Shown here: piece by piece, positions 45,201 to 53,443 of the stretch
Layout of the letters: every line of letters starts with the position of its first letter
Position numbering within the stretch: position 1 is the stretch's first letter
Source of the DNA: SZUA-368 sp028533045
GTDB lineage: Bacteria; Spirochaetota; Spirochaetia; DSM-2461
DNA length: 64,000 bases
NCBI GenBank assembly: GCA_050031985.1
Contig: JBNAIG010000049.1
Span: forward strand, 1 to 64,000
Direction of reading: 5' to 3'
The notes under the pieces: generated by a model
What the model saw: the letters and a program-made list of their open reading frames with translations, nothing else
What the model was told of the DNA's origin: nothing
The model's database searches: none
Translations under genes and position numbers: made by a program

Positions 45201-45421
45201 ACAAATCCTTTATTGATGAGATTCCCGGAGAGAAAAAGACATCGGCCATTATGAAAAACATTATTGATCTGGGCCACACCCTGGGCATGGAAATTGTGGC
45301 GGAAGGTGTGGAAGAGAAAAGTCAGGCCGATTTCCTTGCCGCCCAGGGGTGTGACTATATTCAGGGCTACTATTTTTATAAGCCCATGCCTCTGGAACTG
45401 CTCCTGACGGAGCTTGACTAG
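42290..45421 (+). CDS. dCache-HAMP-PAS-PAS-GGDEF-EAL protein
   Basis: A 1043-residue c-di-GMP protein with a GTG start. First helix (about 12-32), an outer region with two Cache folds (about 45-290; GESGYFFVMDSLGKL and GNGGYPFLIDEEGNI), second helix (about 300-322), HAMP (about 325-380), two PAS domains (about 400-490 and 495-610), GGDEF (about 620-780; LGGDEF with RGED upstream) and EAL (about 790-1040; EALVRW, NLSPRQF, EVTEH, DDFGTGYSS, KIDKSF, EGVEE). All catalytic residues look intact, so synthesis and hydrolysis are both possible. Its stop overlaps the convergent membrane-protein gene by four bases. Confidence 0.93.
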   Translation: MLLKRFPIREKILISFMTLFTVVIFLSLAILGAAFYEERQDDLERELENVTLTLVEIVSLHIHHVAMNQLRGKSRGVLDVIDYYYREGKEVGLSDEEIKSRISSFLADHTIGESGYFFVMDSLGKLQVHPYAELEGESLIEYQFVRTQVKVREGYLEYEWQNPGESELRDKALFMSYFEPFDWIISASAYRNEFISFISTEDIRVSLETIPVGNGGYPFLIDEEGNILIHPFLEEENVYDLEREKVDASFLAEIPRNLNGEISYKWDDEGTGRIVNKVLLYRHMPELGWILGTAVDLKSYTAVLDTFYLIAFFMFFTALVVYYLISRRLSGLLVQPLMDMVDFINKKSTDDLGERIQFEGQDEFSLLGRGINNFLDDIEEETNNRLIAEEENRILAQFTNGNPYPVMRVDGKGNILYVNKASIALMKYWGIAFHTRLPEDLVEMIAQLGADFSDFEYHIKNRTYNIICSYYEFQESYYLLIADITVRKEDEYLLLMSESVFSHTMEGIVITNPDGTIIRVNPAFTQITGFKEKEVLGGNPRLLKSDHHNGEFYQQLWDSLEKHGTWSGEIWNRRRSGEAYPEWLTINSICDDKGKLIHYVGIFKDISDLKESEKKLRHQVSHDALTGLPNRILFEDRLNRALARAHRGNLPLAVLFLDMDNFKNINDTLGHQAGDDFLKIIAERLLLSCRGEDTVARLGGDEFVVLIPEITEQHNIIEITTRIQDTLGQPVLLSTHELHPSVSIGVTLFPEDGDSPHLLMKNADLAMYKAKDMGKGTYSLFNKEMNRQVKKRLELENQLKKSLQRGEMSLVYQPKVSIPSGKIMGLEALVRWNSELMGAISPAEFIPLAEETGFIHTLGDWVLERALKDLITINRRSSRPLEMAVNLSPRQFRDAKLIDRTEAILSGSGIEPSLLNFEVTEHAAMEETQESLAIMSRLRQLGVRLSIDDFGTGYSSYGYLKQFDMNCLKIDKSFIDEIPGEKKTSAIMKNIIDLGHTLGMEIVAEGVEEKSQADFLAAQGCDYIQGYYFYKPMPLELLLTELD

Positions 45422-46248
45422 GCGCTCTTTTTTAGAGGAAACGCCCTGCTTCTTACTTGCTGTCTTCTAAAATGGTAGAAGAGGTAAGGGAGATGAAGTC
45501 CCAGGTTGGCAATCCCCCACCAGAAGACAACCTGCTGATTGGCAAAACGGGTAGAATCCATGAGGGGGGTGAATATATCGTAGGTGGATCGTATGAGAAT
45601 GTGAATGGCCAGAGTATAAACCCGGGCTGTGATGTAGAGCTCGGGACGTTTTTTCAGGAGCGGGTAGAGCTCGGCTGCCAGAAGAATACAAAGAGAGCTT
45701 GCCGCATAGCCGGGGTTCTCCCCGAATACAAAGCAGATATTCCAGGTGGTGTAGAGGAAATTCCACATGAGGTCGGTCCGGGCAATGAGGTCGCCCCGAT
45801 CTTCAGAAAATTCCCAGCCCCTCCATGAGGTTCGTCTTGATTTAAAAAGGGGCATGGTCACTATGAGGATAAAACCGGAAACCCCGTTAAACCAGTTCCC
45901 CAGTGAGAGATCTTTGAGGGAGGCTTCGAGAATATTCAGTCCCAAAATAGCATAGAGAGACCAGAGAACCCAATCTTTGTTATAGAACTGCCACTTCTCC
46001 TTGCTCTTTCCCAGACTGACGATTCGGCCGGGGCCCACAATGAGAGCTGTGGGAATAATGACGGAGAGGGTTTTTGCCCATCGGAACCATCCGTGCAGCT
46101 GGGTAGGCCAAAGAGGGAAGGTAAAAATGGCGGCTATCCAGAACCAAAGGGCAAAACGGGAATGTTTACGCATAAAATCTACGGCAAACATGAGAACTAT
46201 TACATATAAACTCATCGAAAGGGCATACTGCCAGGCGGGAATATTCAT
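45418..46248 (-). CDS. Multi-pass membrane protein (possibly DUF5692)
   Basis: A 276-residue protein with seven or eight helices and many tryptophans (ALWFWIAAIFTFPLWPTQLHGWFRWAK, of which WPTQLHGWF is notable). I believe it belongs to the DUF5692 group, but that is from memory. No function is known. A promoter ends six bases before the ATG, with no ribosome binding site. Confidence 0.7.
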   Translation of the reverse strand: MNIPAWQYALSMSLYVIVLMFAVDFMRKHSRFALWFWIAAIFTFPLWPTQLHGWFRWAKTLSVIIPTALIVGPGRIVSLGKSKEKWQFYNKDWVLWSLYAILGLNILEASLKDLSLGNWFNGVSGFILIVTMPLFKSRRTSWRGWEFSEDRGDLIARTDLMWNFLYTTWNICFVFGENPGYAASSLCILLAAELYPLLKKRPELYITARVYTLAIHILIRSTYDIFTPLMDSTRFANQQVVFWWGIANLGLHLPYLFYHFRRQQVRSRAFPLKKSA

Positions 46249-46254
46249 AAATCA

Positions 46255-46284
46255 ACTTTAGCATTTATTCCATAAACAAGTCAA
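46255..46284 (-). promoter_or_regulatory. Promoter of multi-pass membrane protein gene (leaderless)
   Basis: On the minus strand: TTGACT (46284-46279), an 18-base spacer and TAAAGT (46260-46255), then six bases to ATG 46248. Confidence 0.6.
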
Positions 46285-46292
46285 AGAGTCGC

Positions 46293-46321
46293 TTGAAAGG
46301 ATGATGTTTCTTGGGTATTAA
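46293..46321 (+). promoter_or_regulatory. Promoter of phosphomutase-like gene (leaderless)
   Basis: TTGAAA at 46293-46298, a 17-base spacer and TATTAA at 46316-46321, then seven bases to ATG 46329, without a ribosome binding site. Confidence 0.6.
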
Positions 46322-46328
46322 TCACTTT

Positions 46329-47246
46329 ATGGACAAACTGATTTTCTTCTTTATCGACGGTATCGGCCTGGCTCCCCCTTCGGAAGACAACCGGATTTCC
46401 CGGCTTTTTGAGCGGGAAACAGAAGGGCGAGGACTGCTTCCCGTTGAGGGGATTCATGAATCGGAAAAGTCTCTGCTGCTGCCTCTCGATGCCTGCCTGG
46501 GGGTCGAAGGCATCCCCCAGTCGGCCACAGGCCAAACCACTCTTTTTACCGGAGTTAATGCCCCCCGCCATTTGGGGTATCATTTAACCGCTTTTCCCAA
46601 TGAGCCTTTGCTGCCCCTTTTTGAAGAGCAAAGCATTATGAAAAAGCTGGCCGATCGGGGGATTCCGGTCACATCCCTCAATATGTATTCCCGGGAGTTT
46701 TTTGAACAGCGGGAAGGGGCGGAAAGAAACCGTTTCCCCGCCTCTACTTTGACCATAAAAGCCTCTTCCGTTCCCTTTCGCATGATAGAAGACTACCGGC
46801 GGGGAAAAGCGGTCTTTGCCGATATCACCAATGAACTGATCCGCAAGCGAGGCTATGATATAGAACTTATTTCCCCTCAAGAGGCCGCCCGGAATACCCT
46901 CTCCGTAATGGAAGAGGCGGATTTTCTCTTTTTTGAGTATTTTATGACCGATCACTATGGGCACCGTAAAAACGGCCCCGCCCTGGATCGCTGCGTGGAT
47001 GTGATTAACGGCTATGTGAGCGCCCTGGTGGAAAGAATGGATCTGAGCCGGGAAGCGATTCTCATTGTGAGTGACCACGGGAACAGTGAAGATATAAGCA
47101 CCGCGAATCATACGCTTAACCCCGTTCCCGGTCTCCTCATCGGGGGATCGGAGAAAAACCGTGAGAGATTTACCAGCTGCCGGGATCTCACGGATATTTC
47201 GCCCTTTATGGAAGACTATTTTGAGGGGCGCACTCCTCCCGTCTGA
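46329..47246 (+). CDS. Alkaline phosphatase superfamily metalloenzyme
   Basis: About 305 residues, related to cofactor-independent phosphoglycerate mutase and phosphopentomutase. Metal-ligand segments visible: FFIDGIGLAPP at the start, QSATGQTTLFTG (nucleophile Thr or Ser near 62-70), EYFMTDHYGHRK and VSDHGNSED late. It is much shorter than the mutases (500 and 390 residues), so a different phosphoryl-transfer reaction is likely. I chose ATG 46329 because the promoter ends seven bases before it; a TTG at 46311 is the alternative. The last 41 bases overlap the convergent MATE gene. Confidence 0.8.
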   Translation: MDKLIFFFIDGIGLAPPSEDNRISRLFERETEGRGLLPVEGIHESEKSLLLPLDACLGVEGIPQSATGQTTLFTGVNAPRHLGYHLTAFPNEPLLPLFEEQSIMKKLADRGIPVTSLNMYSREFFEQREGAERNRFPASTLTIKASSVPFRMIEDYRRGKAVFADITNELIRKRGYDIELISPQEAARNTLSVMEEADFLFFEYFMTDHYGHRKNGPALDRCVDVINGYVSALVERMDLSREAILIVSDHGNSEDISTANHTLNPVPGLLIGGSEKNRERFTSCRDLTDISPFMEDYFEGRTPPV

Positions 47247-48570
47247 GGCGAAACATCTTTCTTGTCCAGAAGAGGGTTATGAGGGCGGCGGACCAGTTGA
47301 TGGGTATGAGTCCTATCCATACGCCTTTCTCCTCCAGCCCCAGGCCAAAGCAGAAGAGAGAGAAAATGACAGCCGGGGCCAATACCTGCCGATATATCCC
47401 CATATACATAATCATGGCCGGTTTCTTGAGCCCCTGGAGGAGGGAGTTGCTCTGGAAAAGGAGAATATAGCTGTAAAAGGTGATTCCCTGGAAAAGAAGA
47501 TAGTCATATCCCATCTCTATGACTTCGGCGGTCTCCGTAAATAACCCCAGGAGAAATTTTCCAAAAATAAGGATGAGGGGAAAGGCAATTATCATAACCA
47601 GGGCTCCCCCCTTTAGGGAGAGCTTAAAGGTGTCCCGTACCCGGTCCATTTTTCCCGCTCCATTATTCTGGCCCGCCATAGCGGCCAGGGCCGTATTAAG
47701 ACCGGAAGCAAGCACCAGGGCAATCTGTTCCAGGCGAACCGCTGCCCCGTAAGCAGCCACGGGGTAGGAGCCGAAGGCGGCGATAAACCAGGTGATGACA
47801 AAGGTGCCCAGAGCCATGGTCAGGTAGTTAGCAGAAGCCGGTAGGGATTGCCCCAGTATTTCCCAAGCCCATTTTTTTTGGGGAATGAAGTCTTTGATTC
47901 TCAGGCCGCTTAAGCCTTTTGTCCGGTTGAGGCGGGATATCATATAGAAAAGGGTGAAACACTGAATTATTACGGTAGCCAGTGCGACTCCCGCTTCCTT
48001 CATATCAAGGACATAGATGAAAAAGGGATCGAGCCCAATATTTAAAAGAAAACCGCCCATGAGGGCGTTGCGAAAGGTTTTGGTATCTCCCCGGGCTGTC
48101 AGTCCCGCTCCGGCTACGGGTGTCAGATTCATGAGAGGCATTCCCAAAACAATTATTCTTCCGTAGGCTACTGCCCCGCTTAGGACTTCCCCTTCGCTGT
48201 TGAGAAGCTGGAAAAGAGGTTCCAGGAGGTTCGAGAGAATCCCCGCTGCGATAAAAGTCAGTATAACCGTTAGAGTTAGCGACTGGCTGTGATACTTCTT
48301 AGCCTGTTCTTTTTCTCCCGCTCCCAAGGCGTTGGCAATAAGAGAGCCGGCAGCGCTGGTAAAACCGACCCCCAGGGACATGACCAGTAAATAGAGGGGG
48401 AAGTTTAGGGAGAGGGCCGCCAAAGAGTCTGTGGAAAGACGTCCCGCCCAGAAGGTATCCACCACGTTGTACATGGTGTTGAAAAAGAAACCGGTGCTGG
48501 CGGGAATGGCCAGATTTATCATGTGCTGGCCCAGGGAGCCGCAGGTCAGGTCTGAGGAGGCGGATCTCAT
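47206..48570 (-). CDS. MATE family efflux transporter
   Basis: A 454-residue inner-membrane protein with twelve helices in two six-helix halves. The first half has INLAIPASTGFFFNTMYNVVDTFW and the second the equivalent SLPASANYLTMALGTFVITWF. MATE proteins export drugs or metabolites in exchange for sodium or protons. Its start overlaps the GPH transporter stop by four bases, so the two are coupled. The substrate is unknown. Confidence 0.92.
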   Translation of the reverse strand: MRSASSDLTCGSLGQHMINLAIPASTGFFFNTMYNVVDTFWAGRLSTDSLAALSLNFPLYLLVMSLGVGFTSAAGSLIANALGAGEKEQAKKYHSQSLTLTVILTFIAAGILSNLLEPLFQLLNSEGEVLSGAVAYGRIIVLGMPLMNLTPVAGAGLTARGDTKTFRNALMGGFLLNIGLDPFFIYVLDMKEAGVALATVIIQCFTLFYMISRLNRTKGLSGLRIKDFIPQKKWAWEILGQSLPASANYLTMALGTFVITWFIAAFGSYPVAAYGAAVRLEQIALVLASGLNTALAAMAGQNNGAGKMDRVRDTFKLSLKGGALVMIIAFPLILIFGKFLLGLFTETAEVIEMGYDYLLFQGITFYSYILLFQSNSLLQGLKKPAMIMYMGIYRQVLAPAVIFSLFCFGLGLEEKGVWIGLIPINWSAALITLFWTRKMFRLRREECAPQNSLP

Positions 48571-49943
48571 GGGGCGGTGGGGGCCTCTTCCTGTTCCAAA
48601 AGAGTCATGATGCGTTTCTCATTGTAACGGGAGAAGAGCAGCAGCCCAAGGATCAGGAATAAAATGGCCGTCCAGGTGGTCAGACGGATGCCCCCTTCGG
48701 TGGGACTTCCTCCTTTTTCACCGCCCAGATGAGAGATAAGGGGGAATATCAATAGAGTGATCGAGGCGCCCATTTTACTCATAAAGGTGCGGGCTCCAAA
48801 GAAGACGGCCGCCTTGAAATTGCCCGTTTCCTGTCCGTCAGCCTCGGCAATATCGGCCACGATGGCATTGGGAAGAATCCCGAAGATGGCCAGGGGAAGG
48901 GCGGACAATACGGCGACAATCAGGGCCTGAACCATGGGGGGCAGGGGAAGCTTTCCCCAAAAGGATACGATAACCCAGCTTACGATAAAAAGTATAAACG
49001 CGGCGCTAAGAAGTTTCTTTTTTCCCACTTTTTTTGCTGCCAGACTTACCGGTACATAGAAGAGAAAACTCAGGATAAAGAGAATTGACATGATGAGGGT
49101 CGCATTTTCTTTGGGAAGTCCCAAGAGCTGAATGACATAGAAGCTGATTCCCGTCTGGATAAAGGTGAGGGCCAGGAAGTAGGTAAGATCGGAGAGGGTA
49201 AAGAAGAGAAAATCCCGATTCCCAAAAGCGCTCAGGACGGCTTTAAAAGAGCCTTCTTCGGAGTGATGCTTCTCGCAGTAACGGTTTTCGTCAATGAAAA
49301 TGACAGGAAGGTACATGAGGAGAGCCGAGATCAGGGCGAATATGCCAAGAACTGTCTGAAAAGCCCGAACCGGAGCCAGTCCGGCCCCTTCCAGTATCCC
49401 CTGGAAAGCGTAAGAGCCGTTACCCATCATAAATCCCAGGGCCCAGGTTACGGATATCATGGTGCTAAGTTCCAGCCTTTCGTCGGGACTGTGCCCCAGT
49501 TCGCTCATTAGGGCAAAGAAGGGGGTCACGTACATGGTCATAAAGAGGTAGAAGAGAAAGGTGAGTACAAAGAGCCACAGGGTATTGAGGGAGGCTGAAC
49601 TGCTTGGGGGCAGAAAAATCAGCAGGGATAGAAGGGCGAAGGGGAGGGCTCCCAGAGCCATGTAGGTTCTTCTCCGGCCCAAAGAGGATTGGCTTCTGTC
49701 GGAAAGTCCGGCGATAAGCGGGTCGGTAATACCATCGAAAACCCGGCTCAAAGCGGCGATTATTCCCAATACGGCGGCCGATCCCAGGTAAACGGGGAAC
49801 ATTCGTCCCCCTTCGTCGTTGGAGTTGGAATCGTAGAAGTAGTAAAGGAGATTCATGACTCCGAAGGACCCCAGGGACCATCCCAATTGTCCCAGAGCAT
49901 AGAGTATTTTTTTTCCGTAGGGGAGGGTTTCTATCTGCTTCAT
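48567..49943 (-). CDS. GPH/MFS family sugar-type transporter
   Basis: A 458-residue twelve-helix carrier of the glycoside-pentoside-hexuronide:cation symporter group (MelB-like). The loop after helix 2 reads RVFDGITDPLIAGLSDRSQSSLGRRR, matching the MelB signature in its core DPLIAGLSDRS and GRRR. AGGAGT precedes the ATG. It lies in a row with an esterase (upstream) and a MATE exporter (downstream). It probably imports a sugar or uronide. Confidence 0.88.
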   Translation of the reverse strand: MKQIETLPYGKKILYALGQLGWSLGSFGVMNLLYYFYDSNSNDEGGRMFPVYLGSAAVLGIIAALSRVFDGITDPLIAGLSDRSQSSLGRRRTYMALGALPFALLSLLIFLPPSSSASLNTLWLFVLTFLFYLFMTMYVTPFFALMSELGHSPDERLELSTMISVTWALGFMMGNGSYAFQGILEGAGLAPVRAFQTVLGIFALISALLMYLPVIFIDENRYCEKHHSEEGSFKAVLSAFGNRDFLFFTLSDLTYFLALTFIQTGISFYVIQLLGLPKENATLIMSILFILSFLFYVPVSLAAKKVGKKKLLSAAFILFIVSWVIVSFWGKLPLPPMVQALIVAVLSALPLAIFGILPNAIVADIAEADGQETGNFKAAVFFGARTFMSKMGASITLLIFPLISHLGGEKGGSPTEGGIRLTTWTAILFLILGLLLFSRYNEKRIMTLLEQEEAPTAP

Positions 49944-49946
49944 ATT

Positions 49947-50711
49947 CTACTCCTTTTCTTCCAGCCATTGGGCAATGCTTTGATTGACCAAGTCCTTCTC
50001 ACATCCCGTTACCAGGACATGATGGCTCTCTTTTAAAATGATTTCTTTAACAGGACAAGCCGGATTTAGTCTGTCCTTTATTATCTTACTCGCCCTTAGC
50101 GGCACGGAGGCGTCCTTTTCGGATAACATGAGGAGAAGCGGCCGGGAAATCTTTTTTATTTCCCTTAGGGCTATCTTTTGAAGTTTTCTGAGTTCCGCCA
50201 GCTGGGCGGGGATGTCTACGGTCCAATATTCCGGCCCGAGTATCTTTCGGTCTTTTGAATCGTCTTTCTCCTCTTTCCATTCCGATTTTATCCGGGGGAT
50301 GAAGAAGCGCAGGAGAGGGGTGAGGTAAAACAGTCTGTTGCAGGCTGCCATGGCCGGGGCCAGTAATACGGTTCGTTCCGGTTTATAGCGGGCCGCCAGA
50401 ATCAAGGCTAGAACGCCCCCCATGGAAAGCCCTACGAGGGAGACTCCCTCATGGGCGGCCCGGAGGTCCCGGTAGCACTCCTCCACATGGCGCAGCCAGT
50501 CCCGTGCCCCGGTTTTTTGAAAGTCTTTCCGGTTGGTGCCGTGCCCCGGCAGGCGCGGGATTAATACGGTATAACCGAGTTGGTTCAGTTTTTCTCCCAG
50601 GGGATAAAATTCCCCGGGATAACCGGTAAATCCGTGAATAATCAGAACGGCTTTGTTATGGGAGCCTTTCAGGTAGAGAGGAAGGGCTTCTTTGACAACG
50701 ATTGTTTCCAT
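49947..50711 (-). CDS. Alpha/beta hydrolase (carboxylesterase-like)
   Basis: A 254-residue serine hydrolase similar to Est30 carboxylesterase and monoacylglycerol lipases. Oxyanion region IIHGFTGYPGEF (about 24-36), nucleophile Ser in GLSMGG (about 95), catalytic Asp in SEKDASVPL (about 197), and His in ESHHVLV (about 231). Cytoplasmic; no signal peptide. TATAAT occurs about 20 bases before the ATG. It begins a run with the GPH and MATE transporters. Confidence 0.9.
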   Translation of the reverse strand: METIVVKEALPLYLKGSHNKAVLIIHGFTGYPGEFYPLGEKLNQLGYTVLIPRLPGHGTNRKDFQKTGARDWLRHVEECYRDLRAAHEGVSLVGLSMGGVLALILAARYKPERTVLLAPAMAACNRLFYLTPLLRFFIPRIKSEWKEEKDDSKDRKILGPEYWTVDIPAQLAELRKLQKIALREIKKISRPLLLMLSEKDASVPLRASKIIKDRLNPACPVKEIILKESHHVLVTGCEKDLVNQSIAQWLEEKE

Positions 50712-50784
50712 CCGGTATGTTCCCTTTTATAAAATTATACCCGGTGATGGTCCCACAGATTTGATTTCTTGTCAAATTATTTCT

Positions 50785-51444
50785 CTACTCTACGGGAAAA
50801 CCTCCCCGGACCCAATTCCCGTAACCGTAGCGCAGGTTGTAAATACGGGTGAATCCGGCGTCAATCAGGATGCGGGAGGCCACTGTACTCCTGTTGCCGG
50901 AAGCGCAGTAGATAAGGATGTCCTTATCCTTGTAGGGCTCCAGTTTATCCAGATTTTCCGTAAGGACCTGAACCGGCAGGAGGCTCGCTCCCACCAGATG
51001 TCCCGCCCGGTACTCCCCTTCTGTACGCACATCAAGCACAAGCGGTTCGGTTTGATTAATAAAGGCCGCCGCTTCTTCTGCGGTGAATTCCGTATAATGG
51101 GCTTCGGTGAGTTCCACTACGGTTATGGTCCCTTGCCGTTCTCCCAGAGTAAAGGGGAAAACACCGGACTCTTTCATTTTTACGTAGGGTTTTTCCGAGG
51201 CCGGTTGGGGCAGACTGACTTCTATGTCCAGATCGGGCACGGAGAAGGTTTGGGGGCCGGCGGGCAATTCGAGGACAATGTAGTCGCCCCGGTAAACGGT
51301 GTACTCCAGGGGCTTATTGCCCGAATCAACGGCCAGATAACGGAGCCCTCCTTTGAGGGAGCCCGATATGTCGCTCTCTTCCTGGGCTGAGCAGGAGAGG
51401 AGAGTAAAGGTTAATATGATAAATAGAATGACGGCTTTTTTCAT
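50785..51444 (-). CDS. Cupredoxin-like/rhodanese lipoprotein
   Basis: A 219-residue lipoprotein: lipobox-like TLLSCSAQ (Cys at about 18), then a region (about 30-115) with the strand pattern of a cupredoxin (RGDYIVLELPAG, FSVPDLDIEVSLP, GVFPFTLGERQGTITVVE) but without the usual His-Cys-His-Met copper ligands, then a rhodanese domain (about 120-219) with the catalytic Cys in YCASGNRS. Rhodanese transfers sulfane sulfur. I chose ATG 51444 after AGGAGG. The exported rhodanese probably handles reactive sulfur outside the cytoplasm; the front domain's role is open. Confidence 0.85.
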   Translation of the reverse strand: MKKAVILFIILTFTLLSCSAQEESDISGSLKGGLRYLAVDSGNKPLEYTVYRGDYIVLELPAGPQTFSVPDLDIEVSLPQPASEKPYVKMKESGVFPFTLGERQGTITVVELTEAHYTEFTAEEAAAFINQTEPLVLDVRTEGEYRAGHLVGASLLPVQVLTENLDKLEPYKDKDILIYCASGNRSTVASRILIDAGFTRIYNLRYGYGNWVRGGFPVE

Positions 51445-51473
51445 AAGTGCCTCCTGTCTTATATATAAAAAAT

Positions 51474-51502
51474 AATATACAAAGCCTCGTCTGTCCAGTA
51501 AA
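51474..51502 (-). promoter_or_regulatory. Promoter of rhodanese lipoprotein gene
   Basis: On the minus strand: TTTACT (51502-51497), a 17-base spacer and TATATT (51479-51474), followed by a normal leader with AGGAGG. Confidence 0.6.
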
Positions 51503-51537
51503 ATCTTCTCTTTCCCCTCAATGTTAATATTTAACCC

Positions 51538-51566
51538 TTGCCCCAAAGCCCCCCTCCGACTATCAT
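51538..51566 (+). promoter_or_regulatory. Promoter of aquaporin gene (leaderless)
   Basis: TTGCCC at 51538-51543, a 17-base spacer and TATCAT at 51561-51566, then six bases to ATG 51573 with no ribosome binding site. Confidence 0.65.
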
Positions 51567-51572
51567 GGGTTT

Positions 51573-52250
51573 ATGAACAGAATCTTTTCAGAATTTATGG
51601 GAACTTTTTTCCTGGTTCTTTTTGGCTGCGGGGCCGCTGTAGTAAGTAATGTGACCGGGGCCTTTGGCCATCACGGAGTCGCAATTGCCTTTGGTCTTAT
51701 TGTTATGGTCCTTATTTACGCTGTGGGAAACATTTCCGGGGCCCATTTTAATCCGGCCGTTACCTTGGGATTTCTTATGGCCCGCCGTATTCCGGCCAGG
51801 GATGTTTTTGTCTATCTTCCCTCCCAGTTTTTGGGAGCCGTCGCCGCGTCTGTTGTGCTTCGTTTGGCCTTTCCCGAGCAGGCGAATATCGGGGCGACTC
51901 TTCCCGCCGGAACTCCGGGGCAGGCCTTTATTATAGAGGTGGTTCTTTCTGCTTTTCTTATGTTCATTATCCTGAACGTTTCGTCGGGGCATATGGAAAA
52001 GGGCATTATGGCCGGTGTGGCCGTAGGGGGGGCTGTGGCTCTCTGTGCTCTGGTGGGAGGCCCGCTTACGGGAGCCTCCATGAATCCGGCCCGTTCTTTG
52101 GGCCCGGCTCTCTTTTCTCCCGGCCTGGAACATCTCTGGATTTATCTGGTCGCACCCTGCGTGGGAACGGCGTTGGCCTCTCCCAGCTGCCGGTTTATTC
52201 AGCAGGGCGAATGCTGTACCGTCCAGAGCGAACTGGAGAAGAAGGGCTGA
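51573..52250 (+). CDS. Aquaporin (MIP family)
   Basis: A 225-residue channel protein with six helices and both NPA boxes, GAHFNPAVT (about 62) and GASMNPARS (about 175). The overall sequence resembles AqpZ-type water channels more than glycerol facilitators, but the selectivity residues cannot be judged reliably here. It ends with a cysteine-containing tail (QQGECCTVQ). Divergent from the rhodanese lipoprotein. Confidence 0.93.
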   Translation: MNRIFSEFMGTFFLVLFGCGAAVVSNVTGAFGHHGVAIAFGLIVMVLIYAVGNISGAHFNPAVTLGFLMARRIPARDVFVYLPSQFLGAVAASVVLRLAFPEQANIGATLPAGTPGQAFIIEVVLSAFLMFIILNVSSGHMEKGIMAGVAVGGAVALCALVGGPLTGASMNPARSLGPALFSPGLEHLWIYLVAPCVGTALASPSCRFIQQGECCTVQSELEKKG

Positions 52251-52360
52251 AATTTGTTGTGAGGGGGCACGCCCGGAAAAAACGGCTTGTCCCGAAGCTG
52301 GTAATTTCCTAAAATTGCTCTACATTAGGGTAAACAAAATAGAATTAAGGAAGTAGATAA

Positions 52361-53443
52361 ATGGTAAAACACGTGGTCATCATGGCGGGGGGAGCGGGAA
52401 AACGGCTCTGGCCTGCCTCCAATAAGGAAACTCCCAAGCAGCTTTTGGAACTGAATAAGGGAAAATCCCTTCTCCACGGTACCCTTGAGCGGGCCTTTGC
52501 CCTGAATATGGAAGGGAAAGTTATTATTGTGACCCATCAGAGTCAGGTGGAAGGTTGTATTGAGGCTTGCAGGGATTTTAGTGACGAGCAGCGGGAGAAG
52601 GTAGTTGTTCTGGCCGAACCGATAGCCCGTAACACCGCTCCCGCCCTGGCTCTGGCTGCCCAGTGGATTAAGCATAATCACTCCGTCGACGATACGGTTC
52701 TTGTTTTGGCGGCGGACCATTTAATCTCACCGGTCGAGGCCTTTGTGGGTGATGTGGAAACCGCTTCCGTTCCCGCTTCGGAGGGCTTCCTCGTGACCTT
52801 TGGTATTATTCCCTCCTTTCCCTCCACCGGCTACGGCTATGTAGAGACGTCCGTGGGCGATGCGGCGGTGCGCGATGTGCTTTCCTTTAGGGAAAAACCG
52901 GACCGGTCCACGGCGGAGGAATTTCTTACCAAGGGAAATTATTTGTGGAATTCGGGTATGTTCGCCTACTCGGTCAAGACCTTTTTGGAGGAGCTGGAAA
53001 GCTCTTCTCCCGCTATTTTCGAGCCCTTTGCCACCCTGGACAAAAACTCTTTTCCCCTGGAACAGAAGAACGGGGTACATGTGCCTGCCAATCTTTCCGC
53101 CATTAGCGACGTGTACCATAAAACCGCCGCCGATTCGGTGGACTACGCAGTAATGGAAAAAAGCGGCCGGATTAAAGTGGTGCCCGCCACCATGGGATGG
53201 AACGATGTGGGCAGCTGGGATGTGATTGCCGAAGAATCGCTTACCCTGCCTTCCGATGTTCTCGGCGGGGACAGCGGGTCCAACTATGTTTACAGTGACC
53301 TTCCCGTGGCTCTTTGCGGTGTGGAAGATCTTATTGTTGTGGTAAAGAACGGTTCTGTCCTGATTTGTAAAAAAGGGGAGAGCCAGCTTGTCAAGAATGT
53401 GGTGGATTCCCTGAAAGATGAGGGACGGGACGAGCTTCTTTGA
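52361..53443 (+). CDS. manC: Mannose-1-phosphate guanylyltransferase
   Basis: A 360-residue nucleotidyltransferase making GDP-mannose from mannose-1-phosphate and GTP. The signature GGAGKRLWPASNKETPKQ (about 7-24) is intact, as are AADHLI (about 124) and FREKPD and YLWNSGMF motifs. It lacks the isomerase half of bifunctional ManC/ManA enzymes. AGGAAG precedes the ATG. It stands at the head of the lpt operon, overlapping lptC, and fits envelope polysaccharide or lipid synthesis. Confidence 0.92.
   Translation: MVKHVVIMAGGAGKRLWPASNKETPKQLLELNKGKSLLHGTLERAFALNMEGKVIIVTHQSQVEGCIEACRDFSDEQREKVVVLAEPIARNTAPALALAAQWIKHNHSVDDTVLVLAADHLISPVEAFVGDVETASVPASEGFLVTFGIIPSFPSTGYGYVETSVGDAAVRDVLSFREKPDRSTAEEFLTKGNYLWNSGMFAYSVKTFLEELESSSPAIFEPFATLDKNSFPLEQKNGVHVPANLSAISDVYHKTAADSVDYAVMEKSGRIKVVPATMGWNDVGSWDVIAEESLTLPSDVLGGDSGSNYVYSDLPVALCGVEDLIVVVKNGSVLICKKGESQLVKNVVDSLKDEGRDELL

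Noticed and set aside
46301..46321. A six-codon upstream reading frame (MMFLGY) before the phosphomutase-like gene
   Set aside because: It follows an AAAGG but lies inside the predicted promoter spacer and would not be transcribed from it.
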